From Idiomarina seosinensis (GTDB lineage: Bacteria; Pseudomonadota; Gammaproteobacteria; Enterobacterales; Alteromonadaceae): DNA of 64,000 nucleotides. The translations under genes were made by a program, and so were the position numbers. Location of the stretch: positions 124,001-188,000 of the forward strand of contig NZ_PIQF01000002.1 in the NCBI RefSeq assembly GCF_003987275.1, in the 5' to 3' direction. The notes below the pieces were generated by a model. It saw only the letters and a program-made list of their open reading frames with translations. It was not told the DNA's origin and made no database searches. Each line of letters begins with the position of its first letter. The first letter of the stretch is position 1. Below are positions 17,502-27,377 of this stretch, piece by piece.

Positions 17502-17920
17502 TAGTTATTTAGGGTATCCATAAGGCGTTCAACGATAGGCTGGTTTGCGTCAGGAAACTGGAATGCATCCAGTTGTGCAATATCAGCCCAGAGCCATTGC
17601 TGACCTTCTAACTGCTCTACTTGCCCTGAATATTTTAATACCCACCAGACATCCAGTAATACACGTTTGTCCTGGTATTGGTGTTCGACCACGGTTAGCG
17701 GTGCACTATCCAGAACTTCGATATTGCACTCTTCTTTCAGTTCGCGCGTTAGCGCCTGTTGTACCGTTTCGCCGGGCTCTACTTTACCACCAGGAAATTC
17801 CCACTTGCCTCCCTGGTGTTGCTCAGGAAGCCGCTGCGCAATAAAAATCTCGCCTTTTTCGTTTCCTATAACCCCAACCGCGACATGCACGGTTGGGGAT
17901 TTACTGTGTACATCGTTCAT
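17498..17920 (-). CDS. mutT: 8-oxo-dGTP diphosphatase (Nudix)
   Basis: A 140-residue Nudix hydrolase that clears 8-oxo-dGTP from the nucleotide pool. The Nudix box is [21 protein letters not shown], reading Gx5Ex7REUxEE correctly, but the Gly usually found two residues after EE is Asn (ECNI rather than EVGI). The metal ligands are intact. It lies 13 nt after secA on the same strand, as in E. coli secA-mutT. Confidence 0.92.
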   Translation of the reverse strand: MNDVHSKSPTVHVAVGVIGNEKGEIFIAQRLPEQHQGGKWEFPGGKVEPGETVQQALTRELKEECNIEVLDSAPLTVVEHQYQDKRVLLDVWWVLKYSGQVEQLEGQQWLWADIAQLDAFQFPDANQPIVERLMDTLNNY

Positions 17921-17933
17921 TGTTTATATTCTG

Positions 17934-20651
17934 TTAAAGTTTGCCATGGCAATGTTTGTATTTTTTACCTGACCCACAAGGGCAAGGTTCATTACGTCCA
18001 ACTTTGGGCCCGCGTTGCGCCGGTTGCTGCTGAGCCGTTTCATTATTGTCTGACGACTGTTGCTGAGTGGCGCTTGCCTGCTCATGCTTGAATTCACGCG
18101 GAGCGCTGTCCGCAGCCTTACGCTGCTCATCAACCGCATCTACATCTTCAGGCGCTCGTACTTTAACGCGACTTAGAATCGTCACTACGTCAAGTTTTAG
18201 GTTTTCCAGCATTTCACTGAATAATTCAAAAGCTTCACGCTTGTATTCTTGCTTTGGATTCTTCTGTGCGTAACCGCGCAAATGAATACCCTGACGCAGG
18301 TGATCCATAGCGGCTAAATGTTCTTTCCAATGTTGATCCAAGCTTTGTAGCATTATCGACTTTTCGAAACGACGCAGAACTTCAACACCAACCATTTGCT
18401 CTTTGTCAGCGTAGGCACTGACCAGAGATTCGAGCACCCTTTCACGCAATACTTCTTCGTGGAAGTGGTCGTCTTCGTCAAGCCACTGCTGTAATGGTAG
18501 CTCAATATCAAAGTCGGCTTTTAAGCGTTCTTCCAGCGCCGGTAGATCCCACAACTCAGCCAGCGACTGTGGTGGTACATATTCGCTAATGACGGCATTG
18601 ACGACGTCTTCACGAATCACTTGAATGGTTTCTGAAATATCGCCTTCATCCAACAGTTCATTACGTTGCTCGTACACAACTCGACGCTGGTCATTGGCAA
18701 CATCATCGTATTCCAGTAGTTGCTTACGAATATCGAAGTTGCGACCCTCGACCTTGCGCTGTGCGTTTTCTATCGCACGGGTTACCCACGGATGTTCAAT
18801 CGCTTCGCCCTCTTTCATGCCCAAACGCTTCATCATTGACGCCATTCGGTCAGAAGCGAAAATGCGCATCAGCGGATCTTCTAACGATAAGTAGAAGCGA
18901 GAGGAGCCCGGATCACCCTGCCGGCCTGAACGACCCCGAAGCTGGTTATCGATACGACGTGATTCATGACGTTCGGTACCGATAATGTGTAATCCTCCGG
19001 CTTCGATAACCTGGTCATGCAATTGCTGCCAGTCTTGCTTTATCTTATCAATTTTTTCATTGTCCGGATTCTCAAGCTTTTCAACTTCGGACATCCAGCT
19101 ACCACCAAGCACAATGTCAGTACCTCGACCAGCCATGTTAGTAGCAATCGTAACCGTACCAGGGCGACCTGCGTCGGCGATAATATCCGCTTCGTGGGAG
19201 TGGAATTTTGCGTTCAGTACTGCATGCGGGATCTTTTTCTTTTTCAACAGCCGTGACAACAGCTCCGAGTTTTCAATCGATACAGTACCCACCAACGTTG
19301 GACGGCCTTTTTTACGACATTCTTCAATGTCCTCGGCAATGGCCTCGTACTTTTCTTGAGTGGTCAAATAGATAAGATCGGCGCGGTCGTCCCTTACCAT
19401 TGGCTTATTAGTTGGTATAACCACAGTCTCCAATCCATAAATGGATTGGAACTCAAAAGCTTCAGTATCTGCAGTACCGGTCATTCCCGCCAGTTTATCG
19501 TATAAACGGAAGTAATTCTGGAAGGTAATAGAAGCCAGCGTCTGGTTTTCATTTTGAATATCAACGCCTTCTTTAGCTTCTACCGCCTGGTGCAAGCCTT
19601 CTGACCAACGTCGGCCTTCCATGGTACGCCCGGTATGCTCGTCGACAATAACGATTTTGCCGTCTTTAACGATGTAATCAACGTCTTTTTGAAACAGGTG
19701 GTGAGCGCGCAAAGCGGCATTAATATGGTGCAGCAGCGTAATGTTACCCGCCGAATAAAGCGAGTCATCATCTTCAAGCATGCCACGTTCTTTCAGTAAC
19801 CCTTCAATATGCTCTTGCCCGTGTTCGGTTAAGTGCAACTGTTTGGCTTTTTCATCAATGGTAAAATCGCCGTCGCCTTTTTCTTCTTCAGTGTCTTCCT
19901 TTTCCTGCTGCGTAAGCAAAGGCACCAGCTCGTTCATCTTGATATACATCTCTGAACTGTCTTCTGCTGGCCCTGAGATGATTAACGGCGTACGCGCCTC
20001 ATCGATTAGAATTGAATCAACCTCGTCCACCAACGCATAATACAAATCTCGCTGTACCCGGTCTTCTGGGGCAAACGCCATGTTATCGCGCAAGTAGTCG
20101 AAGCCAAATTCATTATTGGTACCGTAGGTAATATCGGCTTGATAAGCGGCTTTTTTGTCTTGCGCAGCCATACCCGGAATATTAAACGCAACAGTCATTC
20201 CTAGAAATTCAAACAACGGCTGGTTAAATTCAGCATCTCGTTTTGCCAGATAATCATTCACCGTAATAATGTGAACGCCTTTACCAGCCAGCGCATTCAA
20301 ATAAGCAGGCAGGGTTGCGGTTAAGGTTTTACCTTCACCCGTCTTCATCTCGGCAATGCGATTTTCGTCAAGCACCATGCCGCCAACCAGCTGCACGTCA
20401 AAGTGTCGCATTTCGAACACCCGGCGACTCGCCTCACGCACTGTGGCAAAGGCTTCAACCAGTAAGCTCTGAAGCGTTTCACCTGACTCCAGACGCTTAC
20501 GGAATTCCGCGGTTTTGTCCTTCAACTCGGCATCGGATAATGCTTCGAACTCCGGTTCAAGTTGATTAATTTGATGAGCTTTCTTGTGCAGCGCTTTCAG
20601 AATACGATCGTTGCGACTACCAAATACTTTTCGAAACAAACTGCCTAGCAT
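17934..20651 (-). CDS. secA: Preprotein translocase ATPase SecA
   Basis: A 905-residue motor that pushes unfolded preproteins through SecYEG. Seen: Walker A GEGKTLT (about 103-109), the DEAD-type box [34 protein letters not shown], and the C-terminal zinc tail [14 protein letters not shown], which binds SecB and phospholipid. A Gln/Ala-rich linker precedes the tail. GGAA lies 11 nt before the ATG. E. coli has the arrest peptide SecM upstream; here an M23 peptidase gene and a hairpin with a U-tract are found instead. Confidence 0.98.
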   Translation of the reverse strand: MLGSLFRKVFGSRNDRILKALHKKAHQINQLEPEFEALSDAELKDKTAEFRKRLESGETLQSLLVEAFATVREASRRVFEMRHFDVQLVGGMVLDENRIAEMKTGEGKTLTATLPAYLNALAGKGVHIITVNDYLAKRDAEFNQPLFEFLGMTVAFNIPGMAAQDKKAAYQADITYGTNNEFGFDYLRDNMAFAPEDRVQRDLYYALVDEVDSILIDEARTPLIISGPAEDSSEMYIKMNELVPLLTQQEKEDTEEEKGDGDFTIDEKAKQLHLTEHGQEHIEGLLKERGMLEDDDSLYSAGNITLLHHINAALRAHHLFQKDVDYIVKDGKIVIVDEHTGRTMEGRRWSEGLHQAVEAKEGVDIQNENQTLASITFQNYFRLYDKLAGMTGTADTEAFEFQSIYGLETVVIPTNKPMVRDDRADLIYLTTQEKYEAIAEDIEECRKKGRPTLVGTVSIENSELLSRLLKKKKIPHAVLNAKFHSHEADIIADAGRPGTVTIATNMAGRGTDIVLGGSWMSEVEKLENPDNEKIDKIKQDWQQLHDQVIEAGGLHIIGTERHESRRIDNQLRGRSGRQGDPGSSRFYLSLEDPLMRIFASDRMASMMKRLGMKEGEAIEHPWVTRAIENAQRKVEGRNFDIRKQLLEYDDVANDQRRVVYEQRNELLDEGDISETIQVIREDVVNAVISEYVPPQSLAELWDLPALEERLKADFDIELPLQQWLDEDDHFHEEVLRERVLESLVSAYADKEQMVGVEVLRRFEKSIMLQSLDQHWKEHLAAMDHLRQGIHLRGYAQKNPKQEYKREAFELFSEMLENLKLDVVTILSRVKVRAPEDVDAVDEQRKAADSAPREFKHEQASATQQQSSDNNETAQQQPAQRGPKVGRNEPCPCGSGKKYKHCHGKL

Positions 20652-20683
20652 GAGAAAGGAATTTCCTGTTTTACAATATGAGC

Positions 20684-20715
20684 AACAAAAGCGACGTTTA
20701 TTACTTTGACGTCGC
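20684..20715 (-). terminator. Hairpin with U-tract in the secA leader (terminator or attenuator)
   Basis: On the minus strand GCGACGT (20709-20715) pairs with ACGTCGC (20691-20697) across an 11-nt loop and is followed by TTTTGTT. It ends only about 33 nt before the secA start, leaving little room for a separate promoter. It may end the M23 transcript or act as a leaky attenuator for secA. Confidence 0.5.
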
Positions 20716-20735
20716 CCACGTGTTAAAGCGATTTA

Positions 20736-21665
20736 TTAATCATTTAACTTTCGATAAACAAACTGGTTTGGGTCAATCTGTTGGCCGTTTCTTAACACCT
20801 CATAATGCACGTGAGGCCCGGTTGAACGTCCTGTGTTGCCCATTTCAGCGATATGCTGTCCGCGAGTAACCACGTCGCCAACCTCGACCAGGATATGATC
20901 ATTGTGCCCGTAACGAGTCTTTAACCCACCACCATGGTCAATTTCAATCAATTCGCCATAGCCCCAGCGTTCGCCGGCCCAGGTAACGACTCCGGCACCA
21001 GTGGCAACAACTTTTACGTCTTCCGCATAGCTCGCAAAGTCCAGCCCTTTATGCATTGCCGGCGTTCCATTAAATGGATCTTTGCGCACACCATATTGCG
21101 ATGAAAGCCAGCCATCTGAAATCGGTCGCCCCGCAATATAACTTGCATTACTGACATTGTGATTCATCATCACCGATTCAAGTAGCGATAGCTGTTTTTG
21201 TTTGTCCGAAATATGCCCTAGTAGCCGGTCAATTTCGCCTAACACATCACTCCCTGATGCTTTCGGCAATTCAGCTACTGTTGCTTCCGGACCCCCCAAA
21301 GGAACGTCGGGATTGAAATCAAATTCGCCATTAGTCAAGTTAGCCTTTTCAGCCAAACGCTCACCTAATGCATCCAGTCGACGTACCTGCGCTCTCAGTT
21401 CGCCAAGATACACCGTCATAGCACCCAGTTTTTTCTCGGTTTGTTGACGAATTTCCGCCACCGCCGACTCTTGCATCGCTAACTTACGCTGTTCGCCAGT
21501 TATTTTCTGTTGCGCCAGCTTCGGGTCAATCCCCTGGTATTCCCAAGGTGACCAGGCCGCAAGTGCAACCACACTGGCTAAGCCTAAATAAGAGAAGAAC
21601 CGACGCCGGGTAAGACTGAAATGAAAACGTATTTTTGAGCCTCGGTAAAAGACTGATAAACTCAT
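20736..21665 (-). CDS. M23 family (LytM-type) membrane-anchored peptidase
   Basis: A 309-residue protein with a short basic N-terminus, one membrane span (about 23-42), a periplasmic coiled-coil region (about 50-170) and a C-terminal LytM domain (about 190-300). Zinc-site motifs are HKGLDFA (HxxxD) and HVHYEV (HxH), both intact, so it may be an active endopeptidase cutting peptidoglycan cross-links. The layout resembles periplasmic M23 proteins such as the MepM/NlpD-EnvC group, but it is not clearly any of them. GAGAGA precedes the ATG. It lies between dciA (divergent) and secA, in the place of enteric secM. Confidence 0.88.
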   Translation of the reverse strand: MSLSVFYRGSKIRFHFSLTRRRFFSYLGLASVVALAAWSPWEYQGIDPKLAQQKITGEQRKLAMQESAVAEIRQQTEKKLGAMTVYLGELRAQVRRLDALGERLAEKANLTNGEFDFNPDVPLGGPEATVAELPKASGSDVLGEIDRLLGHISDKQKQLSLLESVMMNHNVSNASYIAGRPISDGWLSSQYGVRKDPFNGTPAMHKGLDFASYAEDVKVVATGAGVVTWAGERWGYGELIEIDHGGGLKTRYGHNDHILVEVGDVVTRGQHIAEMGNTGRSTGPHVHYEVLRNGQQIDPNQFVYRKLND

Positions 21666-21706
21666 GTAATCTCTCTTTTATGGGTCGTTTAAGCGGCTAG
21701 CCGATA

Positions 21707-22144
21707 ATGAATAATAAACCCAAGACACCAAAACAATGGATGCGAACTCGGGTTCAACCTCAAACACAAACTTTGCAACACTATGCACAGTTTGCCGCTC
21801 AACTAAAACAATGGCAACTGTTGTTTCAACGAGTCGCCGGGCGACCCCTTGCTGACCATTGCCAATTGCTCAACGTCCGCGATAAAAAGCTTATTGTAAA
21901 AGCCGACGCGGCCACTTGGGCGACGCAGCTTAAGCTAAAACAAAACGCCATTATAACGCATTTCCAACAAGATGCGATGATTGCGATTAATCAGTTAGAA
22001 GTGACTATTAAACCACCATCGGACAAAGACGCTTACGCGCCGACCCAGCAGCTATCACGCAGAGAACGAATACTTAAGTTGGCGGAAAATAGCGAAGAAC
22101 CGTTACGCTCGGAGTTACTAAAGTTAGCGGAGAAAATGTGGTAA
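21707..22144 (+). CDS. dciA: DUF721 protein, DciA-type helicase loader
   Basis: A 145-residue protein of the DUF721 (DciA) family. The core about 30-100 (LFQRVAGRPLADHCQLLNV, then KLIVKADAATWATQLKL) is the family's KH-like fold. DciA loads the replicative helicase DnaB in the many bacteria that lack the phage-derived DnaC. The gene is divergent from the M23 gene across a 41-nt gap and convergent with lpxC, a location shared with other marine gammaproteobacteria. The function follows from the family. Confidence 0.85.
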   Translation: MNNKPKTPKQWMRTRVQPQTQTLQHYAQFAAQLKQWQLLFQRVAGRPLADHCQLLNVRDKKLIVKADAATWATQLKLKQNAIITHFQQDAMIAINQLEVTIKPPSDKDAYAPTQQLSRRERILKLAENSEEPLRSELLKLAEKMW

Positions 22145-22165
22145 CCCGCGACTGATTCGCGGGTT
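22143..22165. terminator. Hairpin between dciA and lpxC, possible two-way terminator
   Basis: An 8-bp GC-rich perfect stem (22143-22150 with 22158-22165) begins within the dciA stop codon and lies between two convergent genes. The U-tracts are poor on both strands, so termination is possible but not firm. Confidence 0.45.
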
Positions 22166-22186
22166 ATTCACTGTTTTGCGGGGTTA

Positions 22187-23104
22187 TTAAGCCAGACTTG
22201 GCGCCCAATAGGTGATCGGCGACTGTGCTTGCTCGTCCTCAAAAGTGACGAACTCCCAGGCGTGCTGTTGCTGCAACAATTCCTGCAACAAATGATTATT
22301 CAGCGCGTGGCCCGATTTAAAAGCACGTAAATGCCCTAAAATACTGTGCCCGCACATGTATAAATCGCCAATGGCGTCCAGCATTTTATGTTTAACAAAC
22401 TCGTCGTCATAACGCAGGCCATCGGTATTTAGTACCCGAAACTCATCTAACACCACAGCGTTATCAAAACTACCGCCTAATGCAAGATTGTTTTTACGTA
22501 AGTACTCAATATCCTTCATAAAGCCAAAGGTACGCGCACGGCTTATTTCTTTAATAAAACCGTTGCTACTAAAGTCGATAGAAAACTGCTGACCGGTTTC
22601 GGCGATCGCCGGGTGATCAAAGTCGATAGCAAAATCAATACGGAATCCATCATGGGGTAGCAGTTCCGCCCACTTGCCATCTTCTTCTTCCACCCGGATT
22701 GGCGACTTGATGCGAATAAATTTTTTCGCCGCTGACTGTTGTTCCAGGCCCGCACTCTGTAGCAGGTAGATAAAAGGGTGCGAGCTCCCGTCCATAATCG
22801 GAATCTCATGCGAGTCTACTTCGATAATACAGTTATCAACACCCACGCCAGCCAGGGCAGCAAGCAAGTGCTCAACCGTAGATACACGAACATTCTGTTC
22901 GTTGATCAGACACGTACACAGCTGAGTATCCCGCACCCAATCAGCGCGCGCAGGGATATCTACAACCGGGTCGAGATCGACACGGCGAAATATTAACCCA
23001 GTGTTCGCCGGCGCAGGGCGTAACGTCAAATTGACCTTATTCCCTTTATGCAGACCAACCCCTGTGGTTGAAATCGCTTGTTTCAGTGTCCGTTGTCTTA
23101 TCAT
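22187..23104 (-). CDS. lpxC: UDP-3-O-acyl-N-acetylglucosamine deacetylase
   Basis: The 305-residue zinc deacetylase that makes the first committed step of lipid A synthesis. The N-terminal [19 protein letters not shown] is near-invariant in the family; zinc-ligand His79 is in [10 protein letters not shown], and the others lie in [10 protein letters not shown], with the catalytic His in KSGHALNNH. It closes the dcw cluster and has its own promoter in the 106-nt gap after ftsZ. The last residues differ from the E. coli degradation tail (here YWAPSLA), so FtsH control may still act through a small hydrophobic end; that is inference. Confidence 0.97.
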   Translation of the reverse strand: MIRQRTLKQAISTTGVGLHKGNKVNLTLRPAPANTGLIFRRVDLDPVVDIPARADWVRDTQLCTCLINEQNVRVSTVEHLLAALAGVGVDNCIIEVDSHEIPIMDGSSHPFIYLLQSAGLEQQSAAKKFIRIKSPIRVEEEDGKWAELLPHDGFRIDFAIDFDHPAIAETGQQFSIDFSSNGFIKEISRARTFGFMKDIEYLRKNNLALGGSFDNAVVLDEFRVLNTDGLRYDDEFVKHKMLDAIGDLYMCGHSILGHLRAFKSGHALNNHLLQELLQQQHAWEFVTFEDEQAQSPITYWAPSLA

Positions 23105-23135
23105 CTGTTTAACTCACCTAAATCAACATTCGTCA

Positions 23136-23151
23136 GCGTTGACGTCAACGC
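23136..23151. promoter_or_regulatory. Perfect 16-bp palindrome at the lpxC transcription start
   Basis: GCGTTGACGTCAACGC is an uninterrupted palindrome lying 9-24 nt past the -10 box of the predicted lpxC promoter, so it would be at the very 5' end of the mRNA. It could be an operator for an unknown dimeric repressor. An RNA hairpin is less likely, since there is no loop. Confidence 0.5.
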
Positions 23152-23159
23152 GGCCGCAT

Positions 23160-23189
23160 ATTATACGACATTTGTCATGGTGCAAGCAA
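23160..23189 (-). promoter_or_regulatory. Predicted sigma-70 promoter of lpxC
   Basis: On the minus strand TTGCTT (23184-23189) and a perfect TATAAT (23160-23165) stand 18 nt apart. The start site would be near 23153, about 50 nt upstream of the lpxC ATG. It gives lpxC expression apart from ftsZ. Confidence 0.7.
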
Positions 23190-23210
23190 ATTCTGCCTGT
23201 TTTTTCACCA

Positions 23211-24401
23211 TTAATCGACTTGCTTGCGCAAAAATGCTGGAATATCCAGATAATCCAGTTCTTTTTCTTGTTGTTTTTTGGCCGCGGGCTTACGCGCAGG
23301 CTCTGCCTGAGTGTCCGCCTGTGATTCTTCGACTTCCTCATAACGAGGCGCTGCAGCACTGCGATCCAAATCAGCTCGATAGCTTGGTTGCGAGTCGCGC
23401 TTATTACCCTGAGCATTATTTACCAAGGAGATATCCGGCTTGCGCTCCGCTCCAATACCAGTCGCTACGACAGTAACTCTTAATTCATCAGACATTTCGG
23501 TATCAATAACAGTTCCCACAATAACGGTGGCATTATCAGAGGCGAAAGCTTTAACAGTATTACCTACTGTCTCAAACTCATCGATGCTCATGTCCATACC
23601 AGCTGTGACGTTTACCAGTACGCCACGCGCTCCGGATAGATCAATATCCTCCAATAACGGACTGTTAATTGCCATTTCTGCTGCTTCCTGAGCACGATCT
23701 TCACCGCTGGCAACACCAGTACCCATCATCGCTGTTCCCATCTCTTTCATCACAGCGCGAACGTCCGCAAAATCGACGTTAATCAGTCCAGGTCGCGTGA
23801 TTAATTCGGCGATGCCTTGAACTGCACCCAGCAATACATTGTTGGCAGCGCTAAAGGCATCCAGCAATGAGGTTCCTTTGCCCATTACCTTCAGTAGCTT
23901 TTCGTTTGGAATAGTAATTAGCGAATCGACGCTTTGTGCTAACGCATTGATTCCTTCATCAGCCACAGCCATGCGTTTTTTGCCTTCGAAAGGAAATGGC
24001 TTGGTTACTACCGCCACGGTCAAAATGCCCAGCTCTTTCGCCAGTTCAGCAACCACTGGCGCGGCGCCAGTTCCGGTACCACCGCCCATACCCGCGGCAA
24101 TAAACACCATATCGGCGCCTTGCAGTTGTTGTTTTATATTTTCACGGTCTTCTTCCGCCGACTGCCGGCCTATTTCCGGATTGGCTCCAGCTCCCAGCCC
24201 TTTGGTGATATCACCACCCAGTTGAATGGTCACATCGGCTGTATGATTACGCAGAGCCTGAGCGTCAGTGTTAGCTGCAATAAACTGCACGCCTTCGATT
24301 GACTCTTTTACCATGTGTTGCACAGCGTTACCGCCGCCACCACCAACACCAATGACTTTTATGACGGCTTCGCTTTCGTAATTATCCATCAGTTCAAACA
24401 T
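23211..24401 (-). CDS. ftsZ: Cell division GTPase FtsZ
   Basis: The 396-residue tubulin homologue that forms the Z-ring. The GTP-binding [10 protein letters not shown] lies at about 107-116, and [12 protein letters not shown] near the N-terminus is also part of the nucleotide site. After about residue 318 comes a variable charged linker, and the last residues [13 protein letters not shown] are the conserved tail that binds FtsA, ZipA and ZapD. All three binding partners' genes that normally sit near are present (ftsA here, zapD at 16.5 kb). Confidence 0.98.
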   Translation of the reverse strand: MFELMDNYESEAVIKVIGVGGGGGNAVQHMVKESIEGVQFIAANTDAQALRNHTADVTIQLGGDITKGLGAGANPEIGRQSAEEDRENIKQQLQGADMVFIAAGMGGGTGTGAAPVVAELAKELGILTVAVVTKPFPFEGKKRMAVADEGINALAQSVDSLITIPNEKLLKVMGKGTSLLDAFSAANNVLLGAVQGIAELITRPGLINVDFADVRAVMKEMGTAMMGTGVASGEDRAQEAAEMAINSPLLEDIDLSGARGVLVNVTAGMDMSIDEFETVGNTVKAFASDNATVIVGTVIDTEMSDELRVTVVATGIGAERKPDISLVNNAQGNKRDSQPSYRADLDRSAAAPRYEEVEESQADTQAEPARKPAAKKQQEKELDYLDIPAFLRKQVD

Positions 24402-24444
24402 AATATTTCTCCCTACCTGCTTTTCTTATTGTGCTACCCCAGCG

Positions 24445-25677
24445 TTAAAACTCACCTTTAAACCAGCTTTGCATTTTTTGCCAAAGCCCGATCACGTCAG
24501 TTTTGTTGCTTTCTTTTTGCACTGCCGTCGCACTCTCCTGCCCATACCGTAACAGGCCGACCGCAGTCGCATAAACCGGATCCTCTACATAATCTTTTAA
24601 GCCTTTTACATTGAGTGGCTTACCGACGCGCACTGGCATCTGAAAAATTTCTTCGGCAAACTCAACGCAGCCCTGCATCTTTGCACTACCGCCAGTAATT
24701 ACCACCCCTGCGGCAATTTGCTCATCCAAACCACTTTGCTGAATCTCATCGCGCACCAGTTCAAACAACTCTTGATATCTGGGCTCCACCACTTCTGCCA
24801 GGGTGTGACGAGACATCATTCTCGCCGGCCGACCGCCAACCGATGGTACTTCAATGGTGTCTTCCATACTGACCAGCTGCCGCAAGGCGCAGGCATGCTG
24901 TGTCTTTATCTGTTCAGCATGATTGGTCGGTGTTCTGAAAATTTTTGCAATATCACTGGTTACCTGATTACCAGCTGCCGGTATAACTGCTGTATGCCTT
25001 AGCACGCCGCCCGCGTATAGGCAGATATCGATGGTACCGCCGCCCATATCGACCAGCGCAACACCTAAATCTTTTTCATCCTCGGTCAACACCGAAATGC
25101 TTGAAGCAAGCGCGGAGAATATCAGTTTATCAACTTGCAGTCCGCAACGTTCGACCGCTTTAGTGATATTCTTTGCCATGTCGTTAGCACAAGTAATAAT
25201 GTGCACTTTAGATTCCATTCGGACACCCGACATTCCAATCGGGCTGCGAATACTCTCTTGTGAGTCGATCACATACTCTTGCGGCAGCACATGTAAGATA
25301 CGCCGCTCTTTAGCGATAGGTACTGAACGTGCAGCATGAATCACACTATCAACGTCGTCCTGCGTTACTTCCGCCTCATTAATTGGCACCATACCGCTCT
25401 CGTTTTGGCAGGAAATATGCCGCCCTGAAATATTCAAAAAGACCGAGGCCACCCGGCAGTCAGCCATTAGTTCAGCTTCATCAACTGCCCGTTGTACTGA
25501 TTGCACAACCAGGTTTAGATCATTTACACCGCCTTTATCCATACCACGGGCAGTGGTTACACCAACACCAACCACACTAATTTCATCGTCCGGTAATAGT
25601 TCTCCAATCAGCGCAGTCACCTTGCTGGTACCGATATCAAGCCCTACTACCATTTGTCGTTCTGTTGCTTTCGACAT
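24445..25677 (-). CDS. ftsA: Cell division protein FtsA
   Basis: A 410-residue actin-like ATPase that tethers FtsZ to the membrane. The N-terminal VGLDIGTSKV is the phosphate-1 loop; VDMGGGTIDIC is the phosphate-2 loop; VITGGSAKMQG binds adenosine. The C-terminal LWQKMQSWFKGEF is the amphipathic membrane helix. It lies 6 nt after ftsQ and 43 nt before ftsZ. Confidence 0.97.
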   Translation of the reverse strand: MSKATERQMVVGLDIGTSKVTALIGELLPDDEISVVGVGVTTARGMDKGGVNDLNLVVQSVQRAVDEAELMADCRVASVFLNISGRHISCQNESGMVPINEAEVTQDDVDSVIHAARSVPIAKERRILHVLPQEYVIDSQESIRSPIGMSGVRMESKVHIITCANDMAKNITKAVERCGLQVDKLIFSALASSISVLTEDEKDLGVALVDMGGGTIDICLYAGGVLRHTAVIPAAGNQVTSDIAKIFRTPTNHAEQIKTQHACALRQLVSMEDTIEVPSVGGRPARMMSRHTLAEVVEPRYQELFELVRDEIQQSGLDEQIAAGVVITGGSAKMQGCVEFAEEIFQMPVRVGKPLNVKGLKDYVEDPVYATAVGLLRYGQESATAVQKESNKTDVIGLWQKMQSWFKGEF

Positions 25678-25683
25678 ACCTAA

Positions 25684-26448
25684 TTAGCTCTCTTTTTCAT
25701 TGGGTTCGCGCCAGCTAACTGCCGCTCCGGTGTCGTAACGTAAATCCACACTGTCAATTACTTGTTGCTGACTGTTTTGATGCTTTTTAATCTGCGGTAA
25801 AACATCAATAAACCGCTTAATTCTCTCTAATGTTGCTTCCCTGCCCAGCTTAAGCTCAATGCCGTTGGCCAGCACCGCACTTACCGCAAATCGCTGGGTT
25901 AAACGCATCGCTCTAACTTCAAACCCATTCACCTGTAGCATTTGCTGCAAGTTATTAAACTGTTCCAGCGTCGCCTGTACGGCATCTTCCGGTCCAAAAA
26001 GGTAGGGTAGCGGCTGCGCCAACTGCTGTTTATCGATTGGCGCTTTAAATACCTTTCCTGCTGCCGTTACCAGCCGATCACTATTCCAGTAAGCAAGCGG
26101 CTCTCTTTCTGTTACATGTACCGCCAGCCGGTCGGGCCAGACCTTGCGTAACGACACCTTTTCTACCCACGGCAACTGTTCAACGCGTCGCCTCAATTGG
26201 TTAACGTCGGCGGTAAAAAAACTGCCCATGTCGCCTGCTGTTAACGCTTGCCGAATATCCTGGTCACTCAATTGCGTTAACTGTCCCTGCACATTCAACC
26301 GCGCCAGCGGTACTTGTTGTTCGTCTTTTAGTACCTCTACTAACTGCATAATACCTATCAGAAAGCCGATAACAGTTATCACACAGGTCAGTAGTCCAAG
26401 CCAAAAATTCCAGCGTTTTAACGGCTGCCGTTTCGCCTGGGCGTTCAT
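25684..26448 (-). CDS. ftsQ: Cell division protein FtsQ
   Basis: A 254-residue bitopic divisome protein. One membrane span (about 14-36) is followed by a POTRA domain (LARLNVQGQLTQLSDQDIR, about 48-115) and the beta domain that binds FtsB and FtsL. Its ATG overlaps the ddl stop codon by 1 nt, so the two are translationally coupled. Confidence 0.95.
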   Translation of the reverse strand: MNAQAKRQPLKRWNFWLGLLTCVITVIGFLIGIMQLVEVLKDEQQVPLARLNVQGQLTQLSDQDIRQALTAGDMGSFFTADVNQLRRRVEQLPWVEKVSLRKVWPDRLAVHVTEREPLAYWNSDRLVTAAGKVFKAPIDKQQLAQPLPYLFGPEDAVQATLEQFNNLQQMLQVNGFEVRAMRLTQRFAVSAVLANGIELKLGREATLERIKRFIDVLPQIKKHQNSQQQVIDSVDLRYDTGAAVSWREPNEKES

Positions 26449-27377
26449 TACGACTCCAACGTCTGCGCCAGTATTTTTTCAACCAAGGCAGCAAAGCTGT
26501 CGCCGTTCGCGCGCGCCGCCATCGGCACCAAACTTTTTTCAGTCATTCCCGGCACCGCATTTGCTTCTAATAAATACCAGCCACCGTGCTCATCCCGCAT
26601 CGCATCAATTCTGCCCCACCCCTTGCAACCAAGGGCATTAAACGCCTTTAATGCTAATTGTTGTAAGGTCGTTTCATCCGCTGTTGATAAGCCCGACGGA
26701 CAGTGATACTCGGTATCTTGCGCTTGATACTTAGCTGCAAAGTCATAAAATTCATGCGTGGTCTGCAATCGGATCACTGGTAACGCCTGTTCAGCAAGCA
26801 GGCCGACCGTATACTCCTGACCCACAATCCAGCGTTCAATCAATACCTGCTGATCGTAATTAAACGCCATTTCCAGTGCCTGGGTTAACTGCTCAACGCT
26901 ATTAGCAACACTCATCCCTATTGATGAGCCTTCATTGGCCGGCTTGACGATCACTCTGCCACCAAGACGACGCAGAATATCGACACTGTCAATGCTTGAG
27001 ATCTGCTGCGGCTCAACGCTCACGCTTTCCGCAAGCGGCAGTCCTAGCGCTTGCCATATTTGCTTGGTTCGTACTTTATCCATCGCCAACGCACACCCCA
27101 AAATGCCGCTGCCGGTGTAGGGTATTTGCAATGTTTGCAATGCGCCCTGAATACTGCCGTCTTCGCCACCGCGTCCATGTAGCGCAATAAATACCCGATC
27201 GTACTGCTCATTCAGTAATTGTTGTAACGGTTGCTCGGCTGGGTCGAAAGCCGATGCATTAATACCTAAGCTCCGCAGCGCCGTTAACACAGCCTGACCC
27301 GACTTCAGCGAGACCTCGCGTTCGGCTGAGTGGCCTCCCATCATAACGGCGACTTTTCCATAGACTGCTTGGCTCAT
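26448..27377 (-). CDS. ddlB: D-alanine-D-alanine ligase B
   Basis: A 309-residue ATP-grasp ligase that makes the D-Ala-D-Ala ligated by MurF. Seen: the N-terminal [14 protein letters not shown], the [12 protein letters not shown] substrate loop, [11 protein letters not shown] and the C-terminal metal site EANAVPGMT. Its start overlaps the murC stop by 4 nt (ATGA). Length is normal. Confidence 0.97.
   Translation of the reverse strand: MSQAVYGKVAVMMGGHSAEREVSLKSGQAVLTALRSLGINASAFDPAEQPLQQLLNEQYDRVFIALHGRGGEDGSIQGALQTLQIPYTGSGILGCALAMDKVRTKQIWQALGLPLAESVSVEPQQISSIDSVDILRRLGGRVIVKPANEGSSIGMSVANSVEQLTQALEMAFNYDQQVLIERWIVGQEYTVGLLAEQALPVIRLQTTHEFYDFAAKYQAQDTEYHCPSGLSTADETTLQQLALKAFNALGCKGWGRIDAMRDEHGGWYLLEANAVPGMTEKSLVPMAARANGDSFAALVEKILAQTLES

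Noticed and set aside
20652-20735. A secM-type arrest peptide gene upstream of secA
   Set aside because: The gap is only 84 nt with no open frame carrying a signal peptide or arrest motif; the upstream gene is an M23 peptidase.
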